Below are positions 14,787-22,230 of a stretch of 26,664 nt of DNA, piece by piece; the stretch's first letter is position 1; each line of letters opens with the position of its first letter. Origin of the DNA: JAYZDF01 sp036337945 (lineage in GTDB: Bacteria > Myxococcota > Kuafuiibacteriia > Kuafuiibacteriales > Kuafuiibacteriaceae); assembly GCA_036337945.1 (NCBI GenBank), contig JAYZDF010000041.1, forward strand, positions 1-26,664. Direction: 5' to 3'. The notes below the pieces were generated by a model, which was not told the origin of the DNA, made no database searches, and saw nothing but the letters and a program-made list of their open reading frames with translations. Made by a program: the position numbers and the translations under genes.

Positions 14787-16352
14787 GTGGAATGGCTCAT
14801 AGAGACGCTCAAAGTCGCGAGAAAAATAAGAGATTTGAGCGATAGCAATGCAAATGAAGCGCACTCTGTGAATTCTCAAGATGAACAACCCGCGAAAGTC
14901 CCACTGGCAATACCCGGGATAGGACCCATTCAGCTCGCTGAAGTCGATGGTGGACATAAAGATAAAAGCATGGATGATGTCCAGGGGAACAGCGCCGCCC
15001 AAAAACGAAGCAAAACAGACGCAAACATTGATATCATGTCCAAAAAAGTCGCCGATCAGCCACTTAAGCATCCGTACCGTATCCATCCCCGGAAGCTCGA
15101 TAGAGATGCCGTTGATGTTGTTCGTCGCTTACGGAGATACAATCATTCTGCGTATCTCGTTGGAGGGTGCGTAAGAGATCTTTATCTCGGACTCAATCCA
15201 AAGGATTTTGATGTCTCAACCGATGCGCGGCCAGAGCAAATTCGAAAAATCTTTCGAAACTCGAGAATCATTGGGCGCAGATTCAAGCTTGCTCACATTT
15301 ATTTCCGAGGCGGAAAAATTATTGAAACCGCCACGTTTAGAGGAACGGTCTTAAAGAACGCGGACGAAACCGAAGAAGACGTTGATCTTCTCATCACTCG
15401 CGACAATGTCTGGGGCAGTGAAAGAGAGGACGCTCTACGGCGAGACTTCACGATCAATGGGCTATTCTATGACACAACTGACGGTCGTATCATCGATTAT
15501 GTGGGCGGCATTCAGGATCTAATTGCCCGACAAATCCGCACAATTGGAGACGCAGACATTCGGTTACAAGAAGACCCTGTTCGCATTCTTCGAGCGATTC
15601 GGTTCTCAGCTAAATTAGATTTTAGACTGGAACCTTCACTCAAAAAAGCCATGATCAATCACCGTGCAGAGCTTGTTCGATGCGCGCAAGCTCGGCTCAT
15701 TGAGGAAATATTTAAATTATTTCGTACCGGGTACGGAGCAAACTGTATGAAGCTCATGCAAGAAACGGAGGTACTCGATGTCATACTTCCACAATTGGCT
15801 CCCTATTGCTCGTCTGATGTCGAGCATGACCTTATTACGCCCTATATCAATGCCCTTGATGCATTGGTAAGCCACAGGGGTCAGGTCAGTGATTCCGTCA
15901 TTTTGACGACCTTGTTGATGATCCCAGTACAAGAAGCACTTGAGGATATCGAGCCACGCTACCACAGTAGCGAAATCTCAAAGGTCATTGTTCAACTCAC
16001 AGCGAATATGGCGCTCACACGAAAAATGAGAGAGCGAGTTCGCCAGATTCTTTTGGCGCAAAGACATCTCCAGAAACCAAATGCCGACCATAAGCCACGT
16101 CGACGGATATCACCCAAGGCAATGTTAAAACGGTCATACTTTACAGATGCTTTGGACTTTTTTGAGATATGGTCCAGGACCGCAGAAGAGCAATTTGACC
16201 ATGTTCAGCTGTGGAGAGCTCGTGCAGGAGAATGGGATCAGGACGCACCGGTCAAAGACCGATTTTCCAGAGACGAAGAGATGCAGACACGTCGGAAGCG
16301 ATCAGCTCCTCGAAGAAAAAGAAAGAGGAAGAAGAGAGCACCATCTCAATAA
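14787..16352 (+). CDS. pcnB: Poly(A) polymerase I (PcnB)
   Basis: A class II nucleotidyltransferase adding 3' poly(A) tails to RNA, which in bacteria marks RNA for decay. The catalytic head shows YLVGGCVRDLYLG (GG at 126-127), the metal-binding DxD-type carboxylates of KDFDVS (D140, D142), RRDFTINGLFYD and LQEDPVRILRAIRFSAKLDF. The segment IIGRRFKLAHIYF (161-173) matches the signature that separates bacterial poly(A) polymerases from CCA-adding enzymes. The very basic C-terminus (RRKRSAPRRKRKRKK) is also typical of PcnB. The first 95 or so residues, before YRIHPRKLDRDAVDVV, are low-complexity and unlike the family. ATG 15036 (MSKKVADQP) is an alternative start nearer to the conserved part, but the frame is open from GTG 14787. 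Confidence 0.92.
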   Translation: MEWLIETLKVARKIRDLSDSNANEAHSVNSQDEQPAKVPLAIPGIGPIQLAEVDGGHKDKSMDDVQGNSAAQKRSKTDANIDIMSKKVADQPLKHPYRIHPRKLDRDAVDVVRRLRRYNHSAYLVGGCVRDLYLGLNPKDFDVSTDARPEQIRKIFRNSRIIGRRFKLAHIYFRGGKIIETATFRGTVLKNADETEEDVDLLITRDNVWGSEREDALRRDFTINGLFYDTTDGRIIDYVGGIQDLIARQIRTIGDADIRLQEDPVRILRAIRFSAKLDFRLEPSLKKAMINHRAELVRCAQARLIEEIFKLFRTGYGANCMKLMQETEVLDVILPQLAPYCSSDVEHDLITPYINALDALVSHRGQVSDSVILTTLLMIPVQEALEDIEPRYHSSEISKVIVQLTANMALTRKMRERVRQILLAQRHLQKPNADHKPRRRISPKAMLKRSYFTDALDFFEIWSRTAEEQFDHVQLWRARAGEWDQDAPVKDRFSRDEEMQTRRKRSAPRRKRKRKKRAPSQ

Positions 16353-16405
16353 GCATCGCACTAGAAACGAAGCGGTGAGAATAGAAAGCTCTCTATCTCA
16401 AGATG

Positions 16406-16522
16406 CTATTCAGCGGATTTCTTGAGCTCTTTGATCTTTAGTTTCAAACTCTTGACCTTTTGGCGATGCTTAATCTTGCGCCGCATTTTGACCAGTTTTT
16501 GTTTGCTTTTTGATCTTGCCAT
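16406..16522 (-). CDS. Very basic 38-residue small protein
   Basis: An ORF of 38 codons plus TAG. It begins MARSKSKQKLVKMRRKIKHR and ends LKIKELKKSAE. Nearly half the residues are Lys or Arg and it has no acidic stretch, a composition typical of small RNA- or ribosome-binding proteins. A credible ribosome binding site, AAGGGG, lies 4 nt before the ATG (minus strand, 16532-16527). It starts 46 bp downstream of the large repeat protein gene on the same strand, with no obvious terminator between, so it may be the last gene of that transcript. I do not recognise the family: the Lys/Arg/His spacing is loosely like small bS22/COX24-type ribosomal proteins, but it does not match their core. The opposite-strand reading here gives a Leu/Phe-rich peptide and is a shadow. 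Confidence 0.6.
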   Translation of the reverse strand: MARSKSKQKLVKMRRKIKHRQKVKSLKLKIKELKKSAE

Positions 16523-16568
16523 GGAACCCCTTCAGACCCGATCGGCGACAATTACGCAACCAAAAACC

Positions 16569-19500
16569 TTATTCTCGCGCGTTGTTATCTTTTGGAGCCA
16601 GGCGGCGGGATTCGAGGTTTTCCAGCATACCAGTTAGGAAACTTATCTTACGTTGTAAGACTACCGCGTCACCGTCAGCGGCAGTGACAGAAAGTGCATC
16701 GGCAGCTGCAGACAGAGTCATCAGTTGCGGTTCTACCGGCACAGAATCGAGCGCTGGCTCGACTGTTATGAGGTCAGCAGTACCAAGAATTACGCCATCT
16801 TCCATCTCAACGGCCGGTACACTTGCTTCGTAAATATCTAAAATATCTGAAGATTTAGCCTCGATCGGGATATCTGACTCTATCAACGCCGGAGGTAAAC
16901 TATCCCTCACATACGCGGACTGGTCAGAAATATTCGCTTCAGCTTCATCAGCAAGAGAAATCTCGTCGGGAGATGCAAATTCGAGTTCATTCTCACCGAG
17001 AAAATCGAGTGCGTCGTCATGCTGATCGATCGCCACCGATGAAGCTGATTCATTCGGCGAAGCTCCCTCAACGGGCGCCGGGCTCGTGAGAACACCGTCT
17101 GTAAAAAGCCCAGGTACATCAGGAGAGGAATCAGGAAGACCGTCCTCAGCGAAATCACTCGGCACATCCGAAAATTCGGAGAATTCGGCGTCAGAAGCTT
17201 CCTCCATCGGTTCAAGGTCAACAGAGGCCAATGACATCTCGTCGGAGTCACCAGAGGAAACCTCGGGCTCGGAGATATCGGACGAGACTTCTTCGACAGA
17301 TAGGGCTGACAAAGCCTCATCGTCGGCCGAGTCCGCAGAAACAGCTTCGAAGTCGATATCAGAAGATTCTAAAGATGCTTCCTCTATCGGCTCAAGGTCA
17401 ACAGAGGCCAATGACATCTCGTCGGAGTCAGCAGAAGAAACATCAGGCTCGGAGATATCGGAAGAAGCTTCTTCGAAAGATAGGGCTGACAAAGCCTCAT
17501 CGTCGGCGGAGTCAGCAGAAACAGCTTCGAAGTCGATATCAGAAGCTTCTAAAGACGCTTCCTCCATCGGCTCATCGTCGGCGGAGTCAAACGAAATGTC
17601 CTCAGAGACCGCAGAAGAAACATCAGGCTCGGAGATATCGGACGAGACTTCTTCGACAGATAAGGCTGACAAAGCCTCATCGTCGGCGGAGTCAGCAGAA
17701 ACAGCTTCAAAGTCGATATCAGAGGATTCAAAAGAAATATCCTCGGAGTCGGCAGAAGCCAAAGCGGCCGAAGAGTCTAATTGTGCTGCGGCGCTTATTT
17801 CGGCGGATTCATCGTCGGCGGAGTCAGCAGAAGCAGCTTCAAAGTCGATATCAGAGGATTCAAAAGAAATATCCTCGGAGTCGGCAGAAGCTGCAGCGAT
17901 ATCGGAAGGAGGCTCGATGTCGACAGATTCAAAGTCAAGATCAATGGAATCGATATCCTCAGCAGGCGCGACGCTTTCGGTGGTGTCATCGAAATCGAAA
18001 TCAATATCAATATCCGCAGAAAGTGTTTCTTGTGTGCGCTGACTTGCCAGTTCATCTACAAGGGAAGCAATCTGTCCCTTGGCTGATTCGTAGGCTTCTG
18101 TGAGCGTTTGAACAGCTTGGGATTGAGTCTCTTCGAATACTGCGGAGAAGTCGCTCTGCGTTTTTTCACCTTGCGCTTGCACCGCTTGATATCGTTCTTG
18201 ATAGGTTTGTTCTAATTTTGACCATTCGCTCTGAAGCTCTTCGCGGCGAGCGGCTTTACGAGCTTGTCTTGCTTCTTCTTCCGCTCGGGCCGCTTCCTCG
18301 GCTTCGGCCTGAGCTTTCGCCTCGGCTTCGGCCTGAGCTTTCGCCTCGGCTTCGGCCTGAGCTTTCGCTGCGGCTTCGGCCTGAGCTTTCGCTGCGGCTT
18401 CGGCCTGAGCTTTCGCTGCGGCTTCGGCCTGAGCTTTCGCCTCGGCTTCGGCCTGAGCTTTCGCCTCGGCTTCGGCCTGAGCTTTCGCTGCGGCTTTTGC
18501 TCTGATCGCTTCTTCCGCTCGGGCTTGCGCGATCTCTCTCGCTTTTTCCGCTGCCTCAGCAGATTTGGCTTTCGCCTCTGCGCGGGCTTTGGCTACCTTG
18601 TCTTGAGCCTCAGTGTTCTTATCTTCGGTTTTAGTAACTTCAGTCTCAGAGCTTTGCTGTTTAGAAGTTGAATCTGACGGCAATTCAACCCCATCAGCTT
18701 TTGCTTTGCGAGCCAAAGCGATTTCTCTCGCTCTCTCTCTCGCTTTTTTGGCCGCAAGTTCTCTTGCAGCACGAGCAGTAGCTCTTTTTGAAACAACGTC
18801 AGCAGCCCGTTGAGATGATGCTTGGCGAGCCTGCCGTGCAGCCTCCTCCATCGCTTTCTTAGCTCTTTCTTCACGAGAAGCTTTGTTATCTGAGGCTGAC
18901 TCGGTTGATTTTTCGTCCTCAGAATCTTGAGAACCTTCAGTAGGTCCTGATTCTTTTCCCAACGGAACACCTGGGTCGAGAGAAAGGTTTGCATCCGGCG
19001 GAGTCGACTCCTCGCTAGGCTCTGGCGCTGGAGGCGCAATCACCTGCGCTTCGGCCGGAGCCGGTGGAGTTATTACTGCGGGCGCCGGAGGCGTAATCGG
19101 TTGTTGCTCTTCAACAGGGCTTACGGCTGGAGCAGCACCTGTCGGAGGTCGTGGGGTAGTCTCGGAAACGGCTGGTGGGGGTGCGAACCCCGGTGGAGGC
19201 ACGGACGCTGGCGGATAATATCCCGGAGGCGGAGGCATGGAGCCTTGGCCCGGTGGAACTTGGTATTGCCCAGGATAATTTGGGTAGTAGCCAGCCATAG
19301 CCGGATTTTGATATCCGGGTGGATATTGCCCAGGTTGAGCAGGGAATTGTCCCGTTTGGGCCGGGAATTGCCCCGTTTGAGCAGGGAACTGACCTGTTTG
19401 TGGATTGGTTTGAGCAGCTGCCTGATTCGGGTCAAAGGGTGCCATCCCAGGGTTGGTTTGCGGCCGTCCTTGCGGCGCTCCTGGTGGGTAATAGCCGCCA

Positions 19501-20147
19501 TAAGGATTGGTATACGCCTGCGCATTCGCATCTAATTGAGGATCTGTTGTGCCGCGCGACGCAGGCGCGGGCGGGTATCCTTGCATTCTGCGCTGAATCT
19601 CATTCGCAAGGTCGACCATCCGGGCATTATTGGGATCTTTGGCGAGCTCCCCTTGAATCAATTGCAAAGCTTCTTGCAAACGACCTGCTTGAATATAGGC
19701 CATCACGTAAGCTTCAGGGTTCGAGTTTACGTCCTGCGGGGAGTACGAGGGAGCGCCATAATTCGGAGGAGGTGGTGCTGAATATCCGGGCGCTCCTGGA
19801 TAGGCACCCATTTGCGGATACGCCCCCATAGGCACTCCTGCTGGGTAATTTGGAGGCGGTGGATATGAGGCACCAGGTGGATATTGGCCAGGATAGGGGG
19901 CCGCGTAGGAAGCCGTGCTTTGCTGTTGCGCAAATGCATTCGGATCCGGATAGCCATATTGAGGTTGAGCAGCGGCAGCGCTTTGCGCTTGAAGAGTGGC
20001 TTCTACTTGTTGAAAGAGTTGTAAAATTTGAGGGTCATCGGGAACCTGTTGTCGAAGAGTGTGCAGGAGTGAATAAGCCGTCTGCCAATCTTGTCGATTG
20101 AGACAATCGGTAATTTGCTGACGGAGTTGTTCTTGCGATGGATTCAC
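16569..20147 (-). CDS. Large repeat-rich TPR/coiled-coil/acidic protein, function unknown
   Basis: A protein of 1192 residues built from distinct low-complexity blocks. In order: a TPR-like helical pair (about 3-50, NPSQEQLRQQITDCLNRQDW); a Pro/Tyr/Gly/Gln region; a second TPR-like pair (about 143-190, AYIQAGRLQEALQLIQGELA); a further Pro/Gln/Gly region with TGQFPAQ repeats; a Lys/Glu/Ala coiled coil (about 415-700) containing eight AKAQAEA(E/A) repeats, TolA-like; an Asp/Glu/Ser region (about 720-985) with three 60-residue repeats (such as SDIDFEAVSADSADDEALSA); and a C-terminal helix, LQRKISFLTGMLENLE. No signal peptide or membrane helix is seen, suggesting a cytoplasmic scaffold, but this is inference. 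An upstream ATG at 20279 would overlap the methyltransferase gene by 121 bp and add an implausible Cys/Arg-rich leader, so I place the start at GTG 20147, 11 bp after that gene's stop. Confidence 0.8.
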   Translation of the reverse strand: MNPSQEQLRQQITDCLNRQDWQTAYSLLHTLRQQVPDDPQILQLFQQVEATLQAQSAAAAQPQYGYPDPNAFAQQQSTASYAAPYPGQYPPGASYPPPPNYPAGVPMGAYPQMGAYPGAPGYSAPPPPNYGAPSYSPQDVNSNPEAYVMAYIQAGRLQEALQLIQGELAKDPNNARMVDLANEIQRRMQGYPPAPASRGTTDPQLDANAQAYTNPYGGYYPPGAPQGRPQTNPGMAPFDPNQAAAQTNPQTGQFPAQTGQFPAQTGQFPAQPGQYPPGYQNPAMAGYYPNYPGQYQVPPGQGSMPPPPGYYPPASVPPPGFAPPPAVSETTPRPPTGAAPAVSPVEEQQPITPPAPAVITPPAPAEAQVIAPPAPEPSEESTPPDANLSLDPGVPLGKESGPTEGSQDSEDEKSTESASDNKASREERAKKAMEEAARQARQASSQRAADVVSKRATARAARELAAKKARERAREIALARKAKADGVELPSDSTSKQQSSETEVTKTEDKNTEAQDKVAKARAEAKAKSAEAAEKAREIAQARAEEAIRAKAAAKAQAEAEAKAQAEAEAKAQAEAAAKAQAEAAAKAQAEAAAKAQAEAEAKAQAEAEAKAQAEAEEAARAEEEARQARKAARREELQSEWSKLEQTYQERYQAVQAQGEKTQSDFSAVFEETQSQAVQTLTEAYESAKGQIASLVDELASQRTQETLSADIDIDFDFDDTTESVAPAEDIDSIDLDFESVDIEPPSDIAAASADSEDISFESSDIDFEAASADSADDESAEISAAAQLDSSAALASADSEDISFESSDIDFEAVSADSADDEALSALSVEEVSSDISEPDVSSAVSEDISFDSADDEPMEEASLEASDIDFEAVSADSADDEALSALSFEEASSDISEPDVSSADSDEMSLASVDLEPIEEASLESSDIDFEAVSADSADDEALSALSVEEVSSDISEPEVSSGDSDEMSLASVDLEPMEEASDAEFSEFSDVPSDFAEDGLPDSSPDVPGLFTDGVLTSPAPVEGASPNESASSVAIDQHDDALDFLGENELEFASPDEISLADEAEANISDQSAYVRDSLPPALIESDIPIEAKSSDILDIYEASVPAVEMEDGVILGTADLITVEPALDSVPVEPQLMTLSAAADALSVTAADGDAVVLQRKISFLTGMLENLESRRLAPKDNNARE
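17190..17890 (-). repeat. 180-bp in-frame tandem repeats (acidic region)
   Basis: Three 180-bp units start near 17197, 17377 and 17557. They keep exact register with no indels across lines such as 'gcctcatcgtcggcggagtc', and encode 60-residue Asp/Glu/Ser repeats. A partial, more degenerate copy follows: the segment at 17691-17760 recurs at 17821-17890, a shift of 130 bp. They lie wholly within the large repeat protein. Confidence 0.85.
18300..18493 (-). repeat. 24-bp tandem repeat encoding AKAQAEA(E/A)
   Basis: GGCCTGAGCTTTCGC recurs eight times at exact 24-bp spacing (18306, 18330, 18354, 18378, 18402, 18426, 18450, 18474). Bases 18301-18360 and 18421-18480 are identical, so a five-unit block duplication or gene conversion is likely. 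The encoded octapeptide forms a long alpha-helical or coiled-coil rod. The region is prone to copy-number change and to assembly collapse. Confidence 0.9.
19328..19398 (-). repeat. 21-bp tandem repeat encoding TGQFPAQ
   Basis: About three and a half 21-bp units, alternating gagcagggaa / gggccgggaa with cccgttt, encode TGQFPAQ heptads in the Pro/Gln-rich part of the large repeat protein. Confidence 0.75.
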
Positions 20148-20158
20148 AGGGCTTAAAT

Positions 20159-21133
20159 CTAAGCCGAGTTGACCTCGACCACAAGAACTTGGAGGTAATC
20201 GCCCCGATCGCCTCGAGAAGCGCCCAAAACAGGATGATCTGACTGGGGTAAACCAAAGCTTTTGAGGACATTTACGCATTTACCCTGCTTGGCAGCCTTC
20301 CGGCGTAAAATAAGTTCAAGTTCCTCCGCATGAAATCCAGCGGTATGAATGGAAAGCAACAGCCTCCCTTTTTCGCTAAGCAGTGCAATTGTATCTTCAA
20401 GGAGTCGATCCAAATCTCGACGCAGCTCAAAAGTCTTCTTCCCCGCTCGTCCAAACGCGGGTGGGTCGAGAATAATCCAATCGTACTTATCTTCTCGAAT
20501 TCGAGATCGTTTCAGAAACGTGAGTACATCGTCTGCAAACCACCGATGATTGTCAGGCAAGAGATTATTCAGCGCCATATTCTCGCGACCTAGTTTTAAG
20601 GCGCGTTTGGCAGCATCTACGCTTGTTACGCGACGAGCCCCTCCCCCGGCTGCATGGGCAGAAAACGAACAAGTATAAGAAAAAAGGTTGAGGACTTCCG
20701 CATCAACAACCTGCGTGTAAAACCAATTTCGCACTTCATGGAGATCCAGATAGAGACCTGTCGGCATCTCAGAGTTCAGCTCGCACAAGAGTTTGACGCT
20801 GCCCTCCTGAATGATAATTGGGGAAGCCGGAAAGCTTCCAAACGCAAGCTCACTTCTACTATTTGCAACTTTAGGCGCCCAAGTCTTTTGGATTACGCCG
20901 GCAGGAGTATAAAAATCAGCAAGGGTTTTAGACCAATCATCCCGTTCTTGCAGCGAAACACTGCTGCGAACATTGAGTACAAAATATTCGCCATACTTAT
21001 CCACCGACAACCCAGCGGGCGCACCATCCCCTGGACCGTTAACCACTCGCCACGCATCCCGACGGTTTTGTAGCAAAAAGTCTCTGCGTTTGCGCTCGGC
21101 TCTTTGAAGCAATTCTTCGATTTTCGCGGTCAT
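20159..21133 (-). CDS. Class I SAM-dependent rRNA methyltransferase, RlmI/RlmK-like
   Basis: A 324-residue methyltransferase resembling the RlmI/RlmK group, which makes m5C or m2G marks on 23S rRNA. An N-terminal RNA-binding-like domain (WRVVNGPGDGAPAGLSVDKYG and YFVLNVRS) is followed by the SAM domain. This contains TGLYLDLHEVRNWF, motif I VLNLFSYTCSFSAHAAGGGA, SVDAAKRAL, and the catalytic-site IILDPPAFGR. A full PUA domain is not evident at the N-terminus, so it is shorter than E. coli RlmI. The ATG at 21133 is preferred because CGGAGA sits about 4 nt upstream (minus strand). An earlier ATG at 21181 has no such site and would overlap the divergent lipoprotein frame. The repeat-protein gene follows after 11 bp. 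The exact target base is not readable. Confidence 0.88.
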   Translation of the reverse strand: MTAKIEELLQRAERKRRDFLLQNRRDAWRVVNGPGDGAPAGLSVDKYGEYFVLNVRSSVSLQERDDWSKTLADFYTPAGVIQKTWAPKVANSRSELAFGSFPASPIIIQEGSVKLLCELNSEMPTGLYLDLHEVRNWFYTQVVDAEVLNLFSYTCSFSAHAAGGGARRVTSVDAAKRALKLGRENMALNNLLPDNHRWFADDVLTFLKRSRIREDKYDWIILDPPAFGRAGKKTFELRRDLDRLLEDTIALLSEKGRLLLSIHTAGFHAEELELILRRKAAKQGKCVNVLKSFGLPQSDHPVLGASRGDRGDYLQVLVVEVNSA

Positions 21134-21162
21134 ATTTCTCCGAAACTCGGGGAGCTGCTTAC

Positions 21163-22029
21163 ATGAGTGCAAGATATTCACTCAGAAGCAAGATTCCCGC
21201 GCAAAATTGCACTATACTCAGTCTGGGTTTGCACTTGGAGATACTCAATCGAAAGAAAGACCCCTATAAGCAGGTTACACTTACTTCTCTTCATGAGCCC
21301 ATTGGTTCTGCACTCAGTATATCCAAGTGTTTATTATTTCTGAGCACGCTTCTTTGTCTGGCCTGCGGAGAAGAACAGACAGAATCAAAGACTCAATCAA
21401 GCGAACTCTCTGTTCGAGCGATTCCGGCAGGGCAAGACTTTACGGACGAACTAGAGATCAACCTGGTTAGCTCTTACCCAGCAACAATTTATTATACGAC
21501 GGACGGTACACAACCCTCCGGAGACTCGGGCGATTCAGAAATATTTACAGGTCCGATTAAGATCAATTCGCAGACTTTACTCTCTTTCGTCGCTTTATCT
21601 GATTCGGGAACGTGGTCGCCGACGGTAGAAGAACTCTACAAGAAGATCGATAATCGCCCCCCTCCAATGCCGGCTCCCCGCATGTTGGACTTGACGGCAG
21701 ACACCATTTTTTTTGAAGGAAAACCGGGACAAAGCGACCCTGTGGTTCGGTCCGTACTATTACGTTCTATTGGTACCGAAACGGTAAATGTCAGAAGTAT
21801 TCGATTGCAATCCAATCCACGGGAATCAATGTTCTATGACCCTGACGCATTTGAAATTGTTTCAGACTTTCGCGAAGGAATCTTGGCACCAGGTGAATCC
21901 ACACTCATCGAGCTTCAATACTTCCCTTCCGAAACACTAAGGAGCGATGTCTTGCGTATTTCTTCAGACGAACAGCGAAATGCAGGAGAACAATCCGTTG
22001 AGCTATGGGGCCGAATCGCAGACTGGTGA
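21163..22029 (+). CDS. Lipoprotein with chitobiase-type and Ig-like (ASH-like) domains
   Basis: A predicted exported lipoprotein. The hydrophobic segment SISKCLLFLSTLLCLAC ends in a lipobox with Cys at about residue 68 when counted from ATG 21163. That leader is too long for a signal peptide, so the true start is probably TTG 21229 or 21235, or even the ATT just before IGSALSISK. A -10-like TATACT at 21213-21218 supports a later start. After the Cys, ATIYYTTDGTQPSG through FTGPIKINSQTLLSFVAL resembles the chitobiase C-terminal beta domain (CHB_HEX_C_1). A second domain, from VRSVLLRSIGTETVNVRSIRL to LAPGESTLIELQYFP, resembles the Ig-like ASH/choice-of-anchor family. No catalytic motif is present. 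It converges on the metalloprotease gene, and a shared bidirectional hairpin follows. Confidence 0.75.
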   Translation: MSARYSLRSKIPAQNCTILSLGLHLEILNRKKDPYKQVTLTSLHEPIGSALSISKCLLFLSTLLCLACGEEQTESKTQSSELSVRAIPAGQDFTDELEINLVSSYPATIYYTTDGTQPSGDSGDSEIFTGPIKINSQTLLSFVALSDSGTWSPTVEELYKKIDNRPPPMPAPRMLDLTADTIFFEGKPGQSDPVVRSVLLRSIGTETVNVRSIRLQSNPRESMFYDPDAFEIVSDFREGILAPGESTLIELQYFPSETLRSDVLRISSDEQRNAGEQSVELWGRIADW

Positions 22030-22163
22030 TGTCAACAGCTTTCTAATAAGACCGAATAAAACGAAACATCTGAATGTCATAAGGTTCCGCCAGAGAACAA
22101 TACCCGGACAGACAATGACGAACCGTTATAGTCTCAGCTCATTTCCAATATTCCGAGTACGGT

Positions 22164-22202
22164 TAAAATAAAAAGGGCGGTCAGTCCGAAGACTCACCGC
22201 CC
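22164..22202 (-). terminator. Strong intrinsic terminator of the metalloprotease gene (also usable on the plus strand)
   Basis: GGGCGGT (22175-22181) pairs with ACCGCCC (22196-22202). After a single C-C mismatch the stem continues with AGTC/GACT around a CGAA tetraloop. On the minus strand the hairpin is followed by TTTTTATTTTA (22174-22164), a textbook U-tract, starting 28 bp after the metalloprotease stop. On the plus strand GTTTTAC follows, so it can also serve the convergent lipoprotein gene. Confidence 0.88.
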
Positions 22203-22230
22203 GTTTTACGAACGTTTGTTCAAGCTTTCC

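Noticed and set aside
16422..16637. Plus-strand 71-codon ORF rich in Leu/Phe
   Set aside because: It is the complement of the basic 38-residue gene and of the end of the repeat protein, with no ribosome binding site.
17086..18042. Long plus-strand Ser/Glu-rich ORF (318 codons) and an overlapping Arg/Gln-rich ORF at 17231-18103
   Set aside because: They are antisense shadows of the 180-bp repeats in the minus-strand repeat protein. Their repetitiveness and amino-acid bias follow from the sense codons, and neither has a ribosome binding site or independent homology.
18300..18493. Regularly spaced direct repeats that at first resemble a CRISPR array
   Set aside because: The units are contiguous 24-bp copies without unique spacers and keep a coding frame, so they are protein-coding tandem repeats.
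18218..18671. Plus-strand ORFs with Leu/Arg/Pro or Gly/Phe/Arg repeats
   Set aside because: Antisense readings of the 24-bp repeat that encodes AKAQAEAE; composition is forced by the repeat.
20148..20279. N-terminal extension of the repeat protein to ATG 20279
   Set aside because: It would overlap the 3' end of the methyltransferase gene by 121 bp and adds a Cys/Arg-rich stretch unlike the rest; GTG 20147 fits the gene spacing better.
22030..22163. Possible small gene between the lipoprotein stop and the terminator
   Set aside because: The only open frame is the tail of an out-of-frame ORF begun inside the lipoprotein gene; nothing with its own start signal was seen.
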